Of a stretch of 64,000 nucleotides of DNA, positions 49,341 through 57,771 are shown in pieces. The translations under genes and the position numbers were made by a program. Below the pieces are notes generated by a model. It saw nothing but the letters and a program-made list of their open reading frames with translations, did not search any database and was not told where the DNA came from. The stretch is taken from the NCBI RefSeq assembly GCF_030730945.1, contig NZ_JAVAMS010000002.1, positions 930,001 through 994,000 of the forward strand, given 5' to 3'. How positions within the stretch are numbered: the first letter of the stretch is position 1; each line of letters begins with the position of its first letter. This DNA is from Aurantiacibacter poecillastricola. GTDB taxonomy: Bacteria > Pseudomonadota > Alphaproteobacteria > Sphingomonadales > Sphingomonadaceae.

Positions 49341-50161
49341 CGCAATTGTCCTTTCATCTGCCACCAGCCGGAATTGCTCTCGGCCAGCGTTTGCGCTGCC
49401 CTATCGCGATTTTTCGTGGTTTCATACAGGGCGAAGCATGTTGCGCCGGAGCCGGACATCTCGCGCATGAACGGATCGGTATCGCCAAGCGCTGCGAGGA
49501 TCTCGCCGATCTCGGGACAGACGGCGATGGCCGGATCGCGCAGGTCGTTGCGGCCGTTGCTGGCGATCTCGCGGGCCGAGCCTTCGGGTAATGGCCCGCG
49601 ATCCTTACCGTCCCATGCCTTGAACACAGGGCCGGTAGGCACGGGCTTTCGCGGATTGACGAGCAGCACTGGCGTTCCCGCCATGTCGTTCACGACTTCG
49701 CGCCGCTGCTCTCCTGCGCCGAGCCCTATATGCATGTCGCTGTCGACACAGGCAGGCACGTCCGCGCCCAGCTTCGCGGCCCGCTCGCGCCAGTCATCCG
49801 GCAGGCCATAGGCCTCGCGCACCATTCGGAAGATCGCGCCTGCATCGGCGGAGCCTCCGCCAAGGCCCGCTGCGACCGGGAGGTTCTTCTCCAGCGTCAC
49901 GTCGAGCCCGTCAGGGCGTAACAACGCGGAAAGCGCCTGCATCACGATATTGTCGAAGGGATTGTCCAGCGCCGTGGCGAATTCGCCGACCGTTGTCAGC
50001 CGATCCTGCTCCGCCGCCCGCGCAGTCAACCTGTCGCCCGCATCGACGAAGGCGAACAGCGTCTCGAGCTCGTGATAACCATCCTCGCGCGCCTTGCGGA
50101 CATGCAGCGCGAGGTTGATCTTGGCATAGGCAGTCTGGCTGAGCCGCAAGCTGAGGCTCAC
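49337..50161 (-). CDS. ispE: 4-diphosphocytidyl-2-C-methyl-D-erythritol kinase
   Basis: A 274-residue GHMP kinase of the MEP isoprenoid pathway, phosphorylating CDP-methylerythritol. Signature sites are AYAKINLALHV at the N-terminus, the ATP loop LPVAAGLGGGSADAGA, and the C-terminal MSGSGATCFALY. The start is GTG, overlapping the ETF-QO stop in GTGA (50158-50161); a longer open frame runs back into that gene in a different frame and is not protein. The order ETF-QO, ispE, N-formylglutamate amidohydrolase, all coupled, suggests one operon. Confidence 0.96.
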   Translation of the reverse strand: MSLSLRLSQTAYAKINLALHVRKAREDGYHELETLFAFVDAGDRLTARAAEQDRLTTVGEFATALDNPFDNIVMQALSALLRPDGLDVTLEKNLPVAAGLGGGSADAGAIFRMVREAYGLPDDWRERAAKLGADVPACVDSDMHIGLGAGEQRREVVNDMAGTPVLLVNPRKPVPTGPVFKAWDGKDRGPLPEGSAREIASNGRNDLRDPAIAVCPEIGEILAALGDTDPFMREMSGSGATCFALYETTKNRDRAAQTLAESNSGWWQMKGQLR

Positions 50162-51801
50162 ATGTTCGGATAGTTCGGACCGCCGCCGCCTTCGGGCGTC
50201 GTCCATTCGATGTTCTGGTTCGGGTCCTTGATGTCGCAGGTCTTGCAGTGGACGCAGTTCTGCGAGTTGATGACGAATTGCGGCTCCTCGCCTTCCTCCT
50301 TCACCCACTCGTAGACGCCTGCCGGGCAATAGCGCGCCGAGGGCCCGGCATAGACTTCCAGCTCGCTTTCGCGCTGGAGTTCCATGTCCTTCACCTTGAG
50401 GTGATTGGGCTGGTTCTCGGCGTGGTTGGTGAAGCTGTAGGAGACGCTGGTGAGGCGGTCGAAGCTGATCGTGCCATCGGGCTTGGGATAGTCGATCGGG
50501 CGATGCAGGTCCGCGCGCTGCGTCGCCTCGTAATCGCGGTGATGGCCCATCGAGCCGAGCCCGAGGCCCAGCGTGCGCAGCCACATGTCCGCGCCTGCCA
50601 GTACCGTGCCGATATCGCCGCCGAACTTGGCCACCAGCGGCTGCGCGTTCTGTACCTTCTTCAGCTCGGTCGCGATCCAGCTGTTGCGCAAGTTCGCGTC
50701 GTAATCGGCGAGCTCGGTATGCTCATGCCCCTCGGCAATTGCCGCCGCCACGCTCTCTGCTGCCAGCATCCCGCTCTTCATGGCGGTGTGGCTGCCCTTG
50801 ATGCGCGGCACGTTCACGAAGCCCGCCGCGCAGCCGATCAGCGCGCCGCCGGGGAAAGCGAGTTTCGGCACCGACTGCCAGCCACCTTCATTGATGGCGC
50901 GCGCACCGTAGGCGACGCGCGTTCCGCCTTCGAGAACCGCGCGAATTTCCGGGTGGTGCTTCCACCGCTGGAATTCCTGGAAAGGCGAGACGTAGGGATT
51001 CTTGTAATCGAGCGCCGTCACAAAGCCCAGCGCCACTTGGCCGTTCGCCTGGTGGTAGAGGAAGCCCCCGCCCCATGTATCGCTTTCCGAAAGCGGCCAG
51101 CCCTGCGTGTGGATCACCCGGCCAGGCACGTGCTTCTCGGGATCGATGTCCCACAATTCCTTGATGCCAAGGCCGTAGACCTGCGGCTGGCACTCCGCCT
51201 CCAGGTCGAAGAGCGCCTTCATCTTCTTGGTGAGATTGCCGCGCGCGCCCTCTGCAAACAGTGTGTATTTCGCATGGATTTCCATGCCGGGCTGGTAATC
51301 GGGCTTGTGGCTGCCGTCGGATGCAACGCCCATGTCCTGCGTGATGACGCCCTTTACCGCGCCATCCTCGCCCACGATCACTTCCGAGGCTGGGAAGCCG
51401 GGGAACACCATCACGCCTGCCGCTTCCGCCTGCTCTCCCAGCCAGCGCGAGAGATTGGCGAGCGAGCCGGTGTAGCAGCCCTTGTTGCTCATCAGCGGGG
51501 GCATCATCGCGTGCGGAAGCGCCGTCTTGCCGCCCTTGGACAGCATCCAGTGGAGGTTGTCCGTCACCGGCGTCTGCGCCATCGGGCAATCCATGTCGCG
51601 CCATTCGGGCAGCAACTCGTCGAGCGCCTTGGGATCGACCACCGCGCCGGAGAGGATATGCGCCCCGATCTCGGAGCCTTTCTCCAGCACCACCACTTCG
51701 AGATCTTCGTTGATCTGCTTCAACCGGATCGCGGCAGAAAGACCGGCAACACCGCCGCCCACGATTACCACGTCTACGGGCATCGATTCCCGTTCACTCA
51801 T
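50158..51801 (-). CDS. Electron transfer flavoprotein-ubiquinone oxidoreductase
   Basis: A 547-residue membrane-associated flavoprotein that passes electrons from ETF to ubiquinone, draining fatty-acid and amino-acid oxidation. The FAD-binding motif is VDVVIVGGGVAGLSAAIRL. The 4Fe-4S ligands are in NCVHCKTCDIKDPNQNIEW near the C-terminus plus an upstream Cys in ARYCPAGVYEW, and the ending GGGGPNYPNM is typical. Two ATG codons are adjacent (51804 and 51801); the second has better spacing from TTGGGA. It is divergent from the UDG-like gene. ETF subunit genes are not in the window. Confidence 0.96.
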   Translation of the reverse strand: MSERESMPVDVVIVGGGVAGLSAAIRLKQINEDLEVVVLEKGSEIGAHILSGAVVDPKALDELLPEWRDMDCPMAQTPVTDNLHWMLSKGGKTALPHAMMPPLMSNKGCYTGSLANLSRWLGEQAEAAGVMVFPGFPASEVIVGEDGAVKGVITQDMGVASDGSHKPDYQPGMEIHAKYTLFAEGARGNLTKKMKALFDLEAECQPQVYGLGIKELWDIDPEKHVPGRVIHTQGWPLSESDTWGGGFLYHQANGQVALGFVTALDYKNPYVSPFQEFQRWKHHPEIRAVLEGGTRVAYGARAINEGGWQSVPKLAFPGGALIGCAAGFVNVPRIKGSHTAMKSGMLAAESVAAAIAEGHEHTELADYDANLRNSWIATELKKVQNAQPLVAKFGGDIGTVLAGADMWLRTLGLGLGSMGHHRDYEATQRADLHRPIDYPKPDGTISFDRLTSVSYSFTNHAENQPNHLKVKDMELQRESELEVYAGPSARYCPAGVYEWVKEEGEEPQFVINSQNCVHCKTCDIKDPNQNIEWTTPEGGGGPNYPNM

Positions 51802-51898
51802 CATTCTGTCCCAATCTTCGGCCAAATCTTCGTAAAGTCGTCGGGAGAGGACTTGATCACTGGCTGCAAGGCCGTCAAGACCGGCGAAAGTCCGAACC

Positions 51899-52621
51899 AT
51901 GGAAAACCGCGCGAATATTCCGCTTGGCGAACAGTTTGCCGCTACCATGGACTGGTGGCGCGATGCGGGCGTGGATTGCGTGTTCACGGATGAGGTTGCG
52001 CCCCTCCTGCGCGAGGAGGAAGAGCGCCCCGCCGCAGTCCGGCCCACCCGGAAGGAAGCCGAGGTCGAAGCTCCCCCCGAACCCGCGATCCGCGCGGTGG
52101 ACCTGCCGGCAGACCTTGCAGGTTTCCGCGACTGGTGGGTGGGGCCGGACAACCCCTTCGCCTTCGGCAGCGGCGTGAAGATCGCTCCCGTCGGCACGAA
52201 AGGCGCGCCCCTCATGGTGCTCGTCCCCATGCCCGAGGCGGAGGATCGCGACACGCTGCTATCTGGCCCGCAAGGACGGCTGACGTGCAATATCCTGCGC
52301 GCGATCGGGATCGACCCGAACCTCACCTATTTCGCCAGCGCACTGCCCAGCCATGCGGCGCTGCCCGACTGGGACGACCTCAACAGGCAGGGCCTCGGAA
52401 CGGTACTCTCGCATCATCTGAGGCTCGCCGAACCGCAGCGGCTGCTGGTTTTTGGCAGCAAGCTGCCTGCCCTGTTCGGCCACGATTCATCTGCCCGGGT
52501 GGAGACCTTCACCTCCACCGGCGAAATCGCGACCCTCGCAACCTTCGCTCCCGACCGCCTTCTCGACCACGCCCGCCAGCGAGCGCGGTTGTGGAAGCGG
52601 CTTTGCCAATGGACTGCCTGA
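51899..52621 (+). CDS. Uracil-DNA glycosylase-superfamily-like protein, catalytically degenerate
   Basis: A 240-residue protein whose C-terminal 150 residues follow the family-4/5 UDG layout: PLMVLVPMPEAEDRD at the place of GEAPG, SGPQGRLTCNILRAIGIDPNLTYFASALP, then PQRLLVFGSKLPALFG. The catalytic and cluster features are missing. There are no paired cysteines for an iron-sulfur cluster, and the late H-P-S motif is replaced by FAPDRLLDHARQR. The N-terminal 70 residues are charged linker. It lies two bases before the lytic transglycosylase gene and is probably co-transcribed. It may bind nucleic acid without excision, or have another role; I cannot say which. Confidence 0.65.
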   Translation: MENRANIPLGEQFAATMDWWRDAGVDCVFTDEVAPLLREEEERPAAVRPTRKEAEVEAPPEPAIRAVDLPADLAGFRDWWVGPDNPFAFGSGVKIAPVGTKGAPLMVLVPMPEAEDRDTLLSGPQGRLTCNILRAIGIDPNLTYFASALPSHAALPDWDDLNRQGLGTVLSHHLRLAEPQRLLVFGSKLPALFGHDSSARVETFTSTGEIATLATFAPDRLLDHARQRARLWKRLCQWTA

Positions 52622-52623
52622 CT

Positions 52624-54390
52624 ATGAAGCGCATCACGCTGACACTCTCCACCCTGCTTGCTGCCGGACTGATGGCCCAGCCCGCCCTCGCCCAGCAGGA
52701 GCCGCGGGATTCACGTACCTATTTCACGGCGCGCCTCTACGACCGGCCCGCGCCGCAGCAATTGTCGAGCGAGGACCGCGCCTATTACGACGCCGTCTTC
52801 TCCGCCATAGAGGGCGGGCAATGGGGCCGGGCGGACGAATTGCTGGCCCAGCGCGATCGCGGCCTGCTGCATGACGTGGCGAAGGCCGAGTATTACCTCG
52901 CCGCCAATTCCCCGCGCGTGGAGCTTGGCCAGATACTCGCCTGGCTGGAAACAGGGGCAGAACTGCCACAGGCTCCGCAACTCGTCCGTCTCGGCCAGAC
53001 GCGCGGGCTGGAACGCGAGCCGAGCCTGCCCTACGCCCGCGATTTCGTCGCCCAGCGCGAGGTGCCGCGCCGCACGCGACCACGCTCAGTCGATGACGGC
53101 ACAATGCCTTCGGACATTCGTGCACAGATCCTCGAGCATATCACCAACGACGACCCGACCGGCGCGCGTATCCTGCTCGACGGGGTGGATGCCTCGCTCA
53201 GCCCGGAAGCGCGAGCGGAATGGCGCCAGCGCATTGCCTGGAGCTATTTCATCGAGAACATGGACGCGCAGGCCCTCGCCATGGCGCAGACCGTTCCGGC
53301 AGGACGCGGCGAATGGGTGGCCGAGGGCGAGTGGACCGCGGGCCTTGCTTCGTGGCGGCTTGGCGATTGCGAGACCTCGTCGGCAGCTTTCCAGCGCGCC
53401 GCGCAACAGGCGATCAATCCGACCTTGCGCGCAGCGTCGCTCTTCTGGGCCTCGCGCGCGGCCATGCGGTGCCGCCAACCGGGCCTGAGCGAAGACCTGT
53501 TGCAGGACGCCGCCCGGCTCGACGAAACCCTGTACGGGATGCTTGCGCTGGAACAGCTCGGCAGAGCCTTGCCCGATCGGGTGGAGAGCGCCGATTTCAC
53601 TGACGAGGACTGGCGCGCCATCGGCGGCAATCAGAACACCAGAGTCGCCGTCGCCCTATCCGAGATCGGTCGGGACGTGCTCGCCAGCCAGGTGCTCTTG
53701 CACCAGGCCCGCATCGGCAATCCGCGCGATTACGATGCCTATTCGCGCCTTGCCCGCGACCTCGGCTTCCCGCGCACGCAGATCTACATGGCGCTGTATG
53801 CGCCCCCGGGTGGCGAGGCGGACCCGGCCTCGCACTATCCCGCGCCCAAGATCGCGCCTCCCGGCGGGTGGGAGATCGATCCCGGCCTCGCCTTCGCCCA
53901 TATCCTGCAGGAATCGGTCTTCCGCGCTGACGCGGTCAGCCCGGCCAATGCGCAGGGCCTGATGCAGATCACCCCGCCCACGCTGCGCCAGCATGCTGGG
54001 TGCGTGGGACGCCCGGCAGGCTCCATCGACCCCTTCGATCCCGGTACCAATCTCGTGCTAGGACAGTGCAACCTGCAAATGGTGGCACGCAATCCGGCGA
54101 CGGGTGGGCGGCTGCCGCAGATCATGGCGGCTTACAATGCCGGGCTCACGCCCGTTTCACGCTGGGTGAGCGAGGTGAACGACCAGAACGATCCGCTCCT
54201 TTACATGGAGGCGATCCCCTATTGGGAGACGCGCGGCTATGTCTCCATCGTGATGCGCAATTACTGGATGTACGAGCGGCAGGCGAACTCCCCCTCGCCC
54301 ACCCGCGTGGCGCTGGCTCAGAACGCCTGGCCGATGTTCCCCGGCACCAGCAGCAACGACGGACGCGTCTACATGTCGGGCGGTCAGTAA
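52624..54390 (+). CDS. Soluble lytic murein transglycosylase (Slt70-like)
   Basis: A 588-residue periplasmic enzyme that cleaves the glycan backbone of peptidoglycan with 1,6-anhydro product formation. The signal peptide (1-23) ends in ALAQ. Residues about 45-420 form helical superhelix repeats as in Slt70. The catalytic domain has Glu in HILQESVFRADAVSPANAQGLMQI, then MAAYNAGLTPVSRW and the final IPYWETRGYVSIVMRNYW. It starts two bases after the UDG-like gene, and its stop TAA shares its last base with the moaB ATG. Length is a little below E. coli Slt70 (645). Confidence 0.93.
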   Translation: MKRITLTLSTLLAAGLMAQPALAQQEPRDSRTYFTARLYDRPAPQQLSSEDRAYYDAVFSAIEGGQWGRADELLAQRDRGLLHDVAKAEYYLAANSPRVELGQILAWLETGAELPQAPQLVRLGQTRGLEREPSLPYARDFVAQREVPRRTRPRSVDDGTMPSDIRAQILEHITNDDPTGARILLDGVDASLSPEARAEWRQRIAWSYFIENMDAQALAMAQTVPAGRGEWVAEGEWTAGLASWRLGDCETSSAAFQRAAQQAINPTLRAASLFWASRAAMRCRQPGLSEDLLQDAARLDETLYGMLALEQLGRALPDRVESADFTDEDWRAIGGNQNTRVAVALSEIGRDVLASQVLLHQARIGNPRDYDAYSRLARDLGFPRTQIYMALYAPPGGEADPASHYPAPKIAPPGGWEIDPGLAFAHILQESVFRADAVSPANAQGLMQITPPTLRQHAGCVGRPAGSIDPFDPGTNLVLGQCNLQMVARNPATGGRLPQIMAAYNAGLTPVSRWVSEVNDQNDPLLYMEAIPYWETRGYVSIVMRNYWMYERQANSPSPTRVALAQNAWPMFPGTSSNDGRVYMSGGQ

Positions 54391-54917
54391 TGGCCATCGA
54401 CGAGAGCCGCACCTTCCGCCCCATCAACATTGCCCTGCTCACCGTGTCCGACACGCGCGGGCCGGATGAGGACACGTCCGGCGACATCCTCGCCGCGCGG
54501 ATCGAGGGGGCAGGCCATACCCTTGCCGCACGCGCGATCGAGAAGGACGATGCCGACGCGATCACCGCCTTGCTGCACAGCTGGATCGCGGACCCGCAGA
54601 TCGACGCGGTTGTCTCGACCGGAGGCACCGGGCTTACCGGCCGCGATGTCACGCCCGAGGCGCTGGAGCGCGTGAAAGACAAGGACATTCCCGGTTTCGG
54701 CGAGTTGTTCCGCTGGGTGAGCTACCAGACCATCGGAACCTCAACCGTCCAGTCCCGCGCCCTCGCCGTGCTGGCGGGCAAGACCTACATCTTCGCGCTG
54801 CCGGGCTCCAACGGTGCGGTGAAGGATGGCTGGGACCGCATCCTTGCCGAGCAGCTGGACAACCGCAACCGGCCCTGCAACTTCGTCGAACTGATGCCGC
54901 GGCTCGCTGAAAAATAG
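54390..54917 (+). CDS. moaB: Molybdenum cofactor biosynthesis protein B
   Basis: A 175-residue MogA/MoaB-fold protein that binds molybdopterin, usually adenylating it before metal insertion. The key motif is VSTGGTGLTGRDVTPEAL, with the N-terminal LLTVSDTRGPDEDTSGD and the C-terminal ALPGSNGAVKDGWDRIL. The ATG overlaps the last base of the previous stop (TAATG). No other molybdenum cofactor gene is in the window. The gene converges with the VOC gene; nine bases separate the two stops. Confidence 0.93.
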   Translation: MAIDESRTFRPINIALLTVSDTRGPDEDTSGDILAARIEGAGHTLAARAIEKDDADAITALLHSWIADPQIDAVVSTGGTGLTGRDVTPEALERVKDKDIPGFGELFRWVSYQTIGTSTVQSRALAVLAGKTYIFALPGSNGAVKDGWDRILAEQLDNRNRPCNFVELMPRLAEK

Positions 54918-54926
54918 GGCCGAACG

Positions 54927-55265
54927 CTAGGCCGGCTCGTAAACCGCCATTTCCCGCCCCTCGGGATCGGTGAAATGGAAGCGCCTGCCGCCCGGATAAT
55001 CGAACACGCCGAGAGTGATCGCCCCGCCCGCATCTTTCACGCGTGTCAGCGCCGCCTCGATGTCCTCCACCCGGACCACCGGCAGCGCCGCCGCGCCCTG
55101 ATGCGCGCCCGTACCGTTTAGCGCGAACTGGCAAGGCCCGTCTTCATGCGCGGCATAGGTTTCGCCATAGGCGGTGAAATTCCAGCCAAACGCCTGTGAA
55201 TAGAACGCGCTTTGCGTCGCGACCGAAGTGACCGGCAGTTCCACATAGTCGAGCACCGCCATCAT
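54927..55265 (-). CDS. VOC family (glyoxalase/bleomycin-resistance-like) protein
   Basis: A 112-residue vicinal-oxygen-chelate fold protein with two beta-alpha-beta-beta-beta repeats: VLDYVELPVTSVATQSAFYSQAFGW begins the first and LPVVRVEDIEAALTRVKDAGG the second, ending in GRRFHFTDPEGREMAVYEP. The metal-ligand pattern looks incomplete at the first site, where Glu in YVELPV may replace His. Relatives include lactoylglutathione-lyase-like enzymes and binding proteins, and the substrate is unknown. AAGGAG precedes the first of two ATG codons. It is divergent from the radical SAM gene. Confidence 0.85.
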   Translation of the reverse strand: MMAVLDYVELPVTSVATQSAFYSQAFGWNFTAYGETYAAHEDGPCQFALNGTGAHQGAAALPVVRVEDIEAALTRVKDAGGAITLGVFDYPGGRRFHFTDPEGREMAVYEPA

Positions 55266-55276
55266 CGTCTCCTTGC

Positions 55277-55304
55277 TTGCCTCCCGCCATGTATGTTCTA
55301 TATA
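55277..55304 (+). promoter_or_regulatory. Promoter that may give a leaderless mRNA
   Basis: TTGCCT (55277-55282) and TATATA (55299-55304) are 16 bases apart. The predicted start falls at or next to the ATG at 55311, which has no ribosome site. A second short element repeats ATGTTC around the -10 box. Confidence 0.4.
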
Positions 55305-55310
55305 TGTTCC

Positions 55311-56393
55311 ATGCGCAAGACAAATCCTCCCCAGCGCGGTCGCGGCGCGCAGTCGGCCGTGGTGCCGGATCGTTTCGGTCTTGCGCAGCGGGAGGCGGAT
55401 GGCGATTGGCGCGACGCGATGGAGGCGCTTGACGGTCCGCCCCTCAAACTGCGCACGACGGTGACGGAGGAACATCCCAAGACGATCCTAACCTTCAACC
55501 AGTCCCCCGACATCGCCTTCGACCGGTCGGTGAATGCGTACAGGGGGTGCGAGCATGGCTGCGTCTACTGCTTCGCGCGTCCGACGCACGCCTTTCACGA
55601 CTTGTCCCCCGGCCTCGACTTCGAGACGAAGCTGTTTGCCAAACCGCATGCAGCCGAGCTGCTGCGCAAGACGCTGTCGCGCCCGAAATACCGCCCTCGC
55701 CCTATCGCGATGGGCACCAATACCGATCCCTACCAGCCTATCGAGGGGCGCTATCGCATCACGCGCGACCTGCTGGAAGTATGCCTGGAGGCCCGGCACC
55801 CAGTCACCATCACCACGAAGTCAGACCGCGTGCTGCACGACCTCGATTTGCTGGAGGAGCTTGCCCGGCACCGCCTTGTCGCCGTTTCGATCTCGGTCAC
55901 GAGCCTCGATCCAGTGCTGTCGGGAAAGCTTGAACCGCGCGCAGCTGCGCCTGCCAAGCGACTGGCGGCACTGGGAAAACTGGCGGAACGCGGAATCCCT
56001 ACCCATTGCTCCGTCGCGCCGGTGATCCCCGCGATCACCGACGAGTTCATGGAGCAGATCGTGGCGAGAGCAGCAGCCCTCAGGGTCGCCAGCTGCGGTT
56101 GGATACCTCTGCGCCTGCCACATGAAGTCGCCCCGCTGTTTCGCGAATGGCTGGAGGTGCATTATCCCGACCGGGCGGGAAAGGTGATGAGCATCGTACG
56201 CTCGATCCGCCAGGGCCGCGACAACGATCCCGACTTCTTCACGAGGCTGAAGCCCAGCGGCGTGTGGGCCGACCTGTTTCGCGCGCGCTTCCGCATCGCC
56301 TGCAAGCGCGCCGGAATCGGCAAGCCCGGTTTCGAACTGGATACCGTTGCATTTCGACCACCACAAAGCGGCGACCAGTTGCAATTGCTATGA
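55311..56393 (+). CDS. Radical SAM protein, PA0069/spore photoproduct lyase-related family
   Basis: A 360-residue radical SAM protein. The cluster motif is Cys80-x3-Cys84-x2-Cys87 (GCEHGCVYCFARP). Family signs are LTFNQSPDIAFDRSVNAYRGC just before it, and later PIAMGTNTDPYQPIEGRYRITR and ISVTSLDPVLSGKLEPRA. The family is common in proteobacteria and related in sequence to spore photoproduct lyase, but its reaction is unknown. There is no Shine-Dalgarno sequence before the ATG, and a promoter lies right against it. It is followed by a 119-base gap and ompA. A DNA-repair role is only a guess from the name of the superfamily. Confidence 0.88.
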   Translation: MRKTNPPQRGRGAQSAVVPDRFGLAQREADGDWRDAMEALDGPPLKLRTTVTEEHPKTILTFNQSPDIAFDRSVNAYRGCEHGCVYCFARPTHAFHDLSPGLDFETKLFAKPHAAELLRKTLSRPKYRPRPIAMGTNTDPYQPIEGRYRITRDLLEVCLEARHPVTITTKSDRVLHDLDLLEELARHRLVAVSISVTSLDPVLSGKLEPRAAAPAKRLAALGKLAERGIPTHCSVAPVIPAITDEFMEQIVARAAALRVASCGWIPLRLPHEVAPLFREWLEVHYPDRAGKVMSIVRSIRQGRDNDPDFFTRLKPSGVWADLFRARFRIACKRAGIGKPGFELDTVAFRPPQSGDQLQLL

Positions 56394-56512
56394 AAAGCTT
56401 CGCTTCTCCGCCAGTTTGCGTTAGTGCCGTCTCGGCTTTGTCGCATTGGCGGGGTATCCGCCTGCGTGACGTTGCGCGTAAATTCGCACTCCTTTTTATG
56501 GGGGAATAATAA

Positions 56513-57661
56513 ATGAAGAAGTTCACAGTCGCTCTGATGTCGGCGACGGCGTTCGTCGCCACACCGGCAATCGCCGGAGACAAAGAGTTCTATGTCGGCG
56601 TCGGCGGAGGACTCTCGCTCGGCGAAGATATCGACATGGTGGAAGTGGAGTCCAACGACTCGCTCTCCATCGAGACGGATCTCGGCTGGGAAGCAGAAGC
56701 CGTTATCGGTTACGATGCCGGTCCCGTCCGTTTCGAGGCCGAAGGCTCCTACCGTCAGTTCAACATCGACACGATCGATGCCGGTACCGCTGGCCTGCCG
56801 GTCGATTTCATCGACGGCCCCGTGCCGTTCCAGAATGGCGTCGAGGATTCGCTGGAAGGCGATTTCAGCGAGATCAGCGGCATGATCAATGCACTGCTCG
56901 ATTTCGGCGGCAATGATGGCCTCGGCTTCTCCATCGGCGGCGGCGTGGGCATCACCAACGCCCGCTTCGACGAGATCACTGCCTACAACCTCGGACCGGG
57001 CTTCCTTGACGATAACGACGTGCGTTTCGCCTACCAGGGCATTGCACAGGTGCGTGCTCCGCTCACCGACAACATCGATACCTCGGTGAAGTACAAGTAT
57101 CACCGCGTCACCAGCCCGACGCTGATCGATCAGGTCGGCCGCGATCTGGAGCTGGATGACGTAGTCACGCACTCGCTGCTGGGCACGATCATCTTCAACT
57201 TCGGTGGCGAAGAAGCGGCACCGCCGCCGCCCCCTCCGCCGCCTCCGCCGCCTCCGCCCCCGCCGCCTCCTCCCCCGCCGCCCCCGCCGCCGCCTCCGCC
57301 GGCGCCGGTTTGCGAGCAGGGTCCGTACATCGTGTTCTTCGACTGGGACGAGTCGACGATCACTCCGGAAGCGGCCACCGTGCTGAACTCAGCGATCACC
57401 GCCTATGGCGATTGCGGCTCGGCGTCGATCATGCTCGCCGGTCACACCGACCGTTCGGGCTCGGTCGAGTACAACATGGGCCTGGCAGAGCGTCGTAACG
57501 ACTCGGTGCAGGAATACCTCACGGGTCGCGGCGTCCCCGGCTCGCGCATCTCCACCGAAGCCTTCGGCGAGAGCATGCCCCGCGTACCGACTGCCGACGG
57601 TGTGCGTGAGCTGCAGAACCGTCGCGTCGAAATCACCTACGGTCCGGGTTCGGGCATGTAA
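56513..57661 (+). CDS. OmpA-family outer-membrane protein with a 27-proline linker
   Basis: A 382-residue porin-like protein. A signal peptide (1-21, ending AIA) precedes an eight-stranded barrel (about 22-230) with the end strand GTIIFNF. A run of 27 consecutive prolines (237-263) bridges to the peptidoglycan-binding OmpA domain (about 268-380), which has IVFFDWDESTITPEAATVL and AGHTDRSGSVEYNMGLAERR. The GGGGG ribosome site is nine bases before the ATG. It ties the outer membrane to the wall. Translation through so many prolines should need EF-P. The gene is strongly bounded by a terminator, which suggests high expression as a single gene. Confidence 0.95.
   Translation: MKKFTVALMSATAFVATPAIAGDKEFYVGVGGGLSLGEDIDMVEVESNDSLSIETDLGWEAEAVIGYDAGPVRFEAEGSYRQFNIDTIDAGTAGLPVDFIDGPVPFQNGVEDSLEGDFSEISGMINALLDFGGNDGLGFSIGGGVGITNARFDEITAYNLGPGFLDDNDVRFAYQGIAQVRAPLTDNIDTSVKYKYHRVTSPTLIDQVGRDLELDDVVTHSLLGTIIFNFGGEEAAPPPPPPPPPPPPPPPPPPPPPPPPPPPAPVCEQGPYIVFFDWDESTITPEAATVLNSAITAYGDCGSASIMLAGHTDRSGSVEYNMGLAERRNDSVQEYLTGRGVPGSRISTEAFGESMPRVPTADGVRELQNRRVEITYGPGSGM
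57221..57301 (+). repeat. Poly-proline tract, CCN x 27
   Basis: 27 consecutive proline codons in frame in the OmpA-like gene, using CCG, CCC and CCT in mixed order with no CCA. The mixing argues against simple slippage of one unit. Confidence 0.95.
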
Positions 57662-57683
57662 GGCGATCGACATCGCAAACGTC

Positions 57684-57716
57684 AAAAGGGCCGGGAGCGA
57701 TCCCGGCCCTTTTTCT
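57684..57716 (+). terminator. Strong Rho-independent terminator after ompA
   Basis: AGGGCCGGGA and TCCCGGCCCT form a perfect ten-base stem around a GCGA tetraloop, with A and T runs on the two flanks. The A run on the 5' side makes it usable from the dnaE side as well. Confidence 0.93.
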
Positions 57717-57771
57717 TTGTTCGAAGCTTAATGGCAGTGAGACAATCTCGTCGCCAACTTCGGGAAAATTC

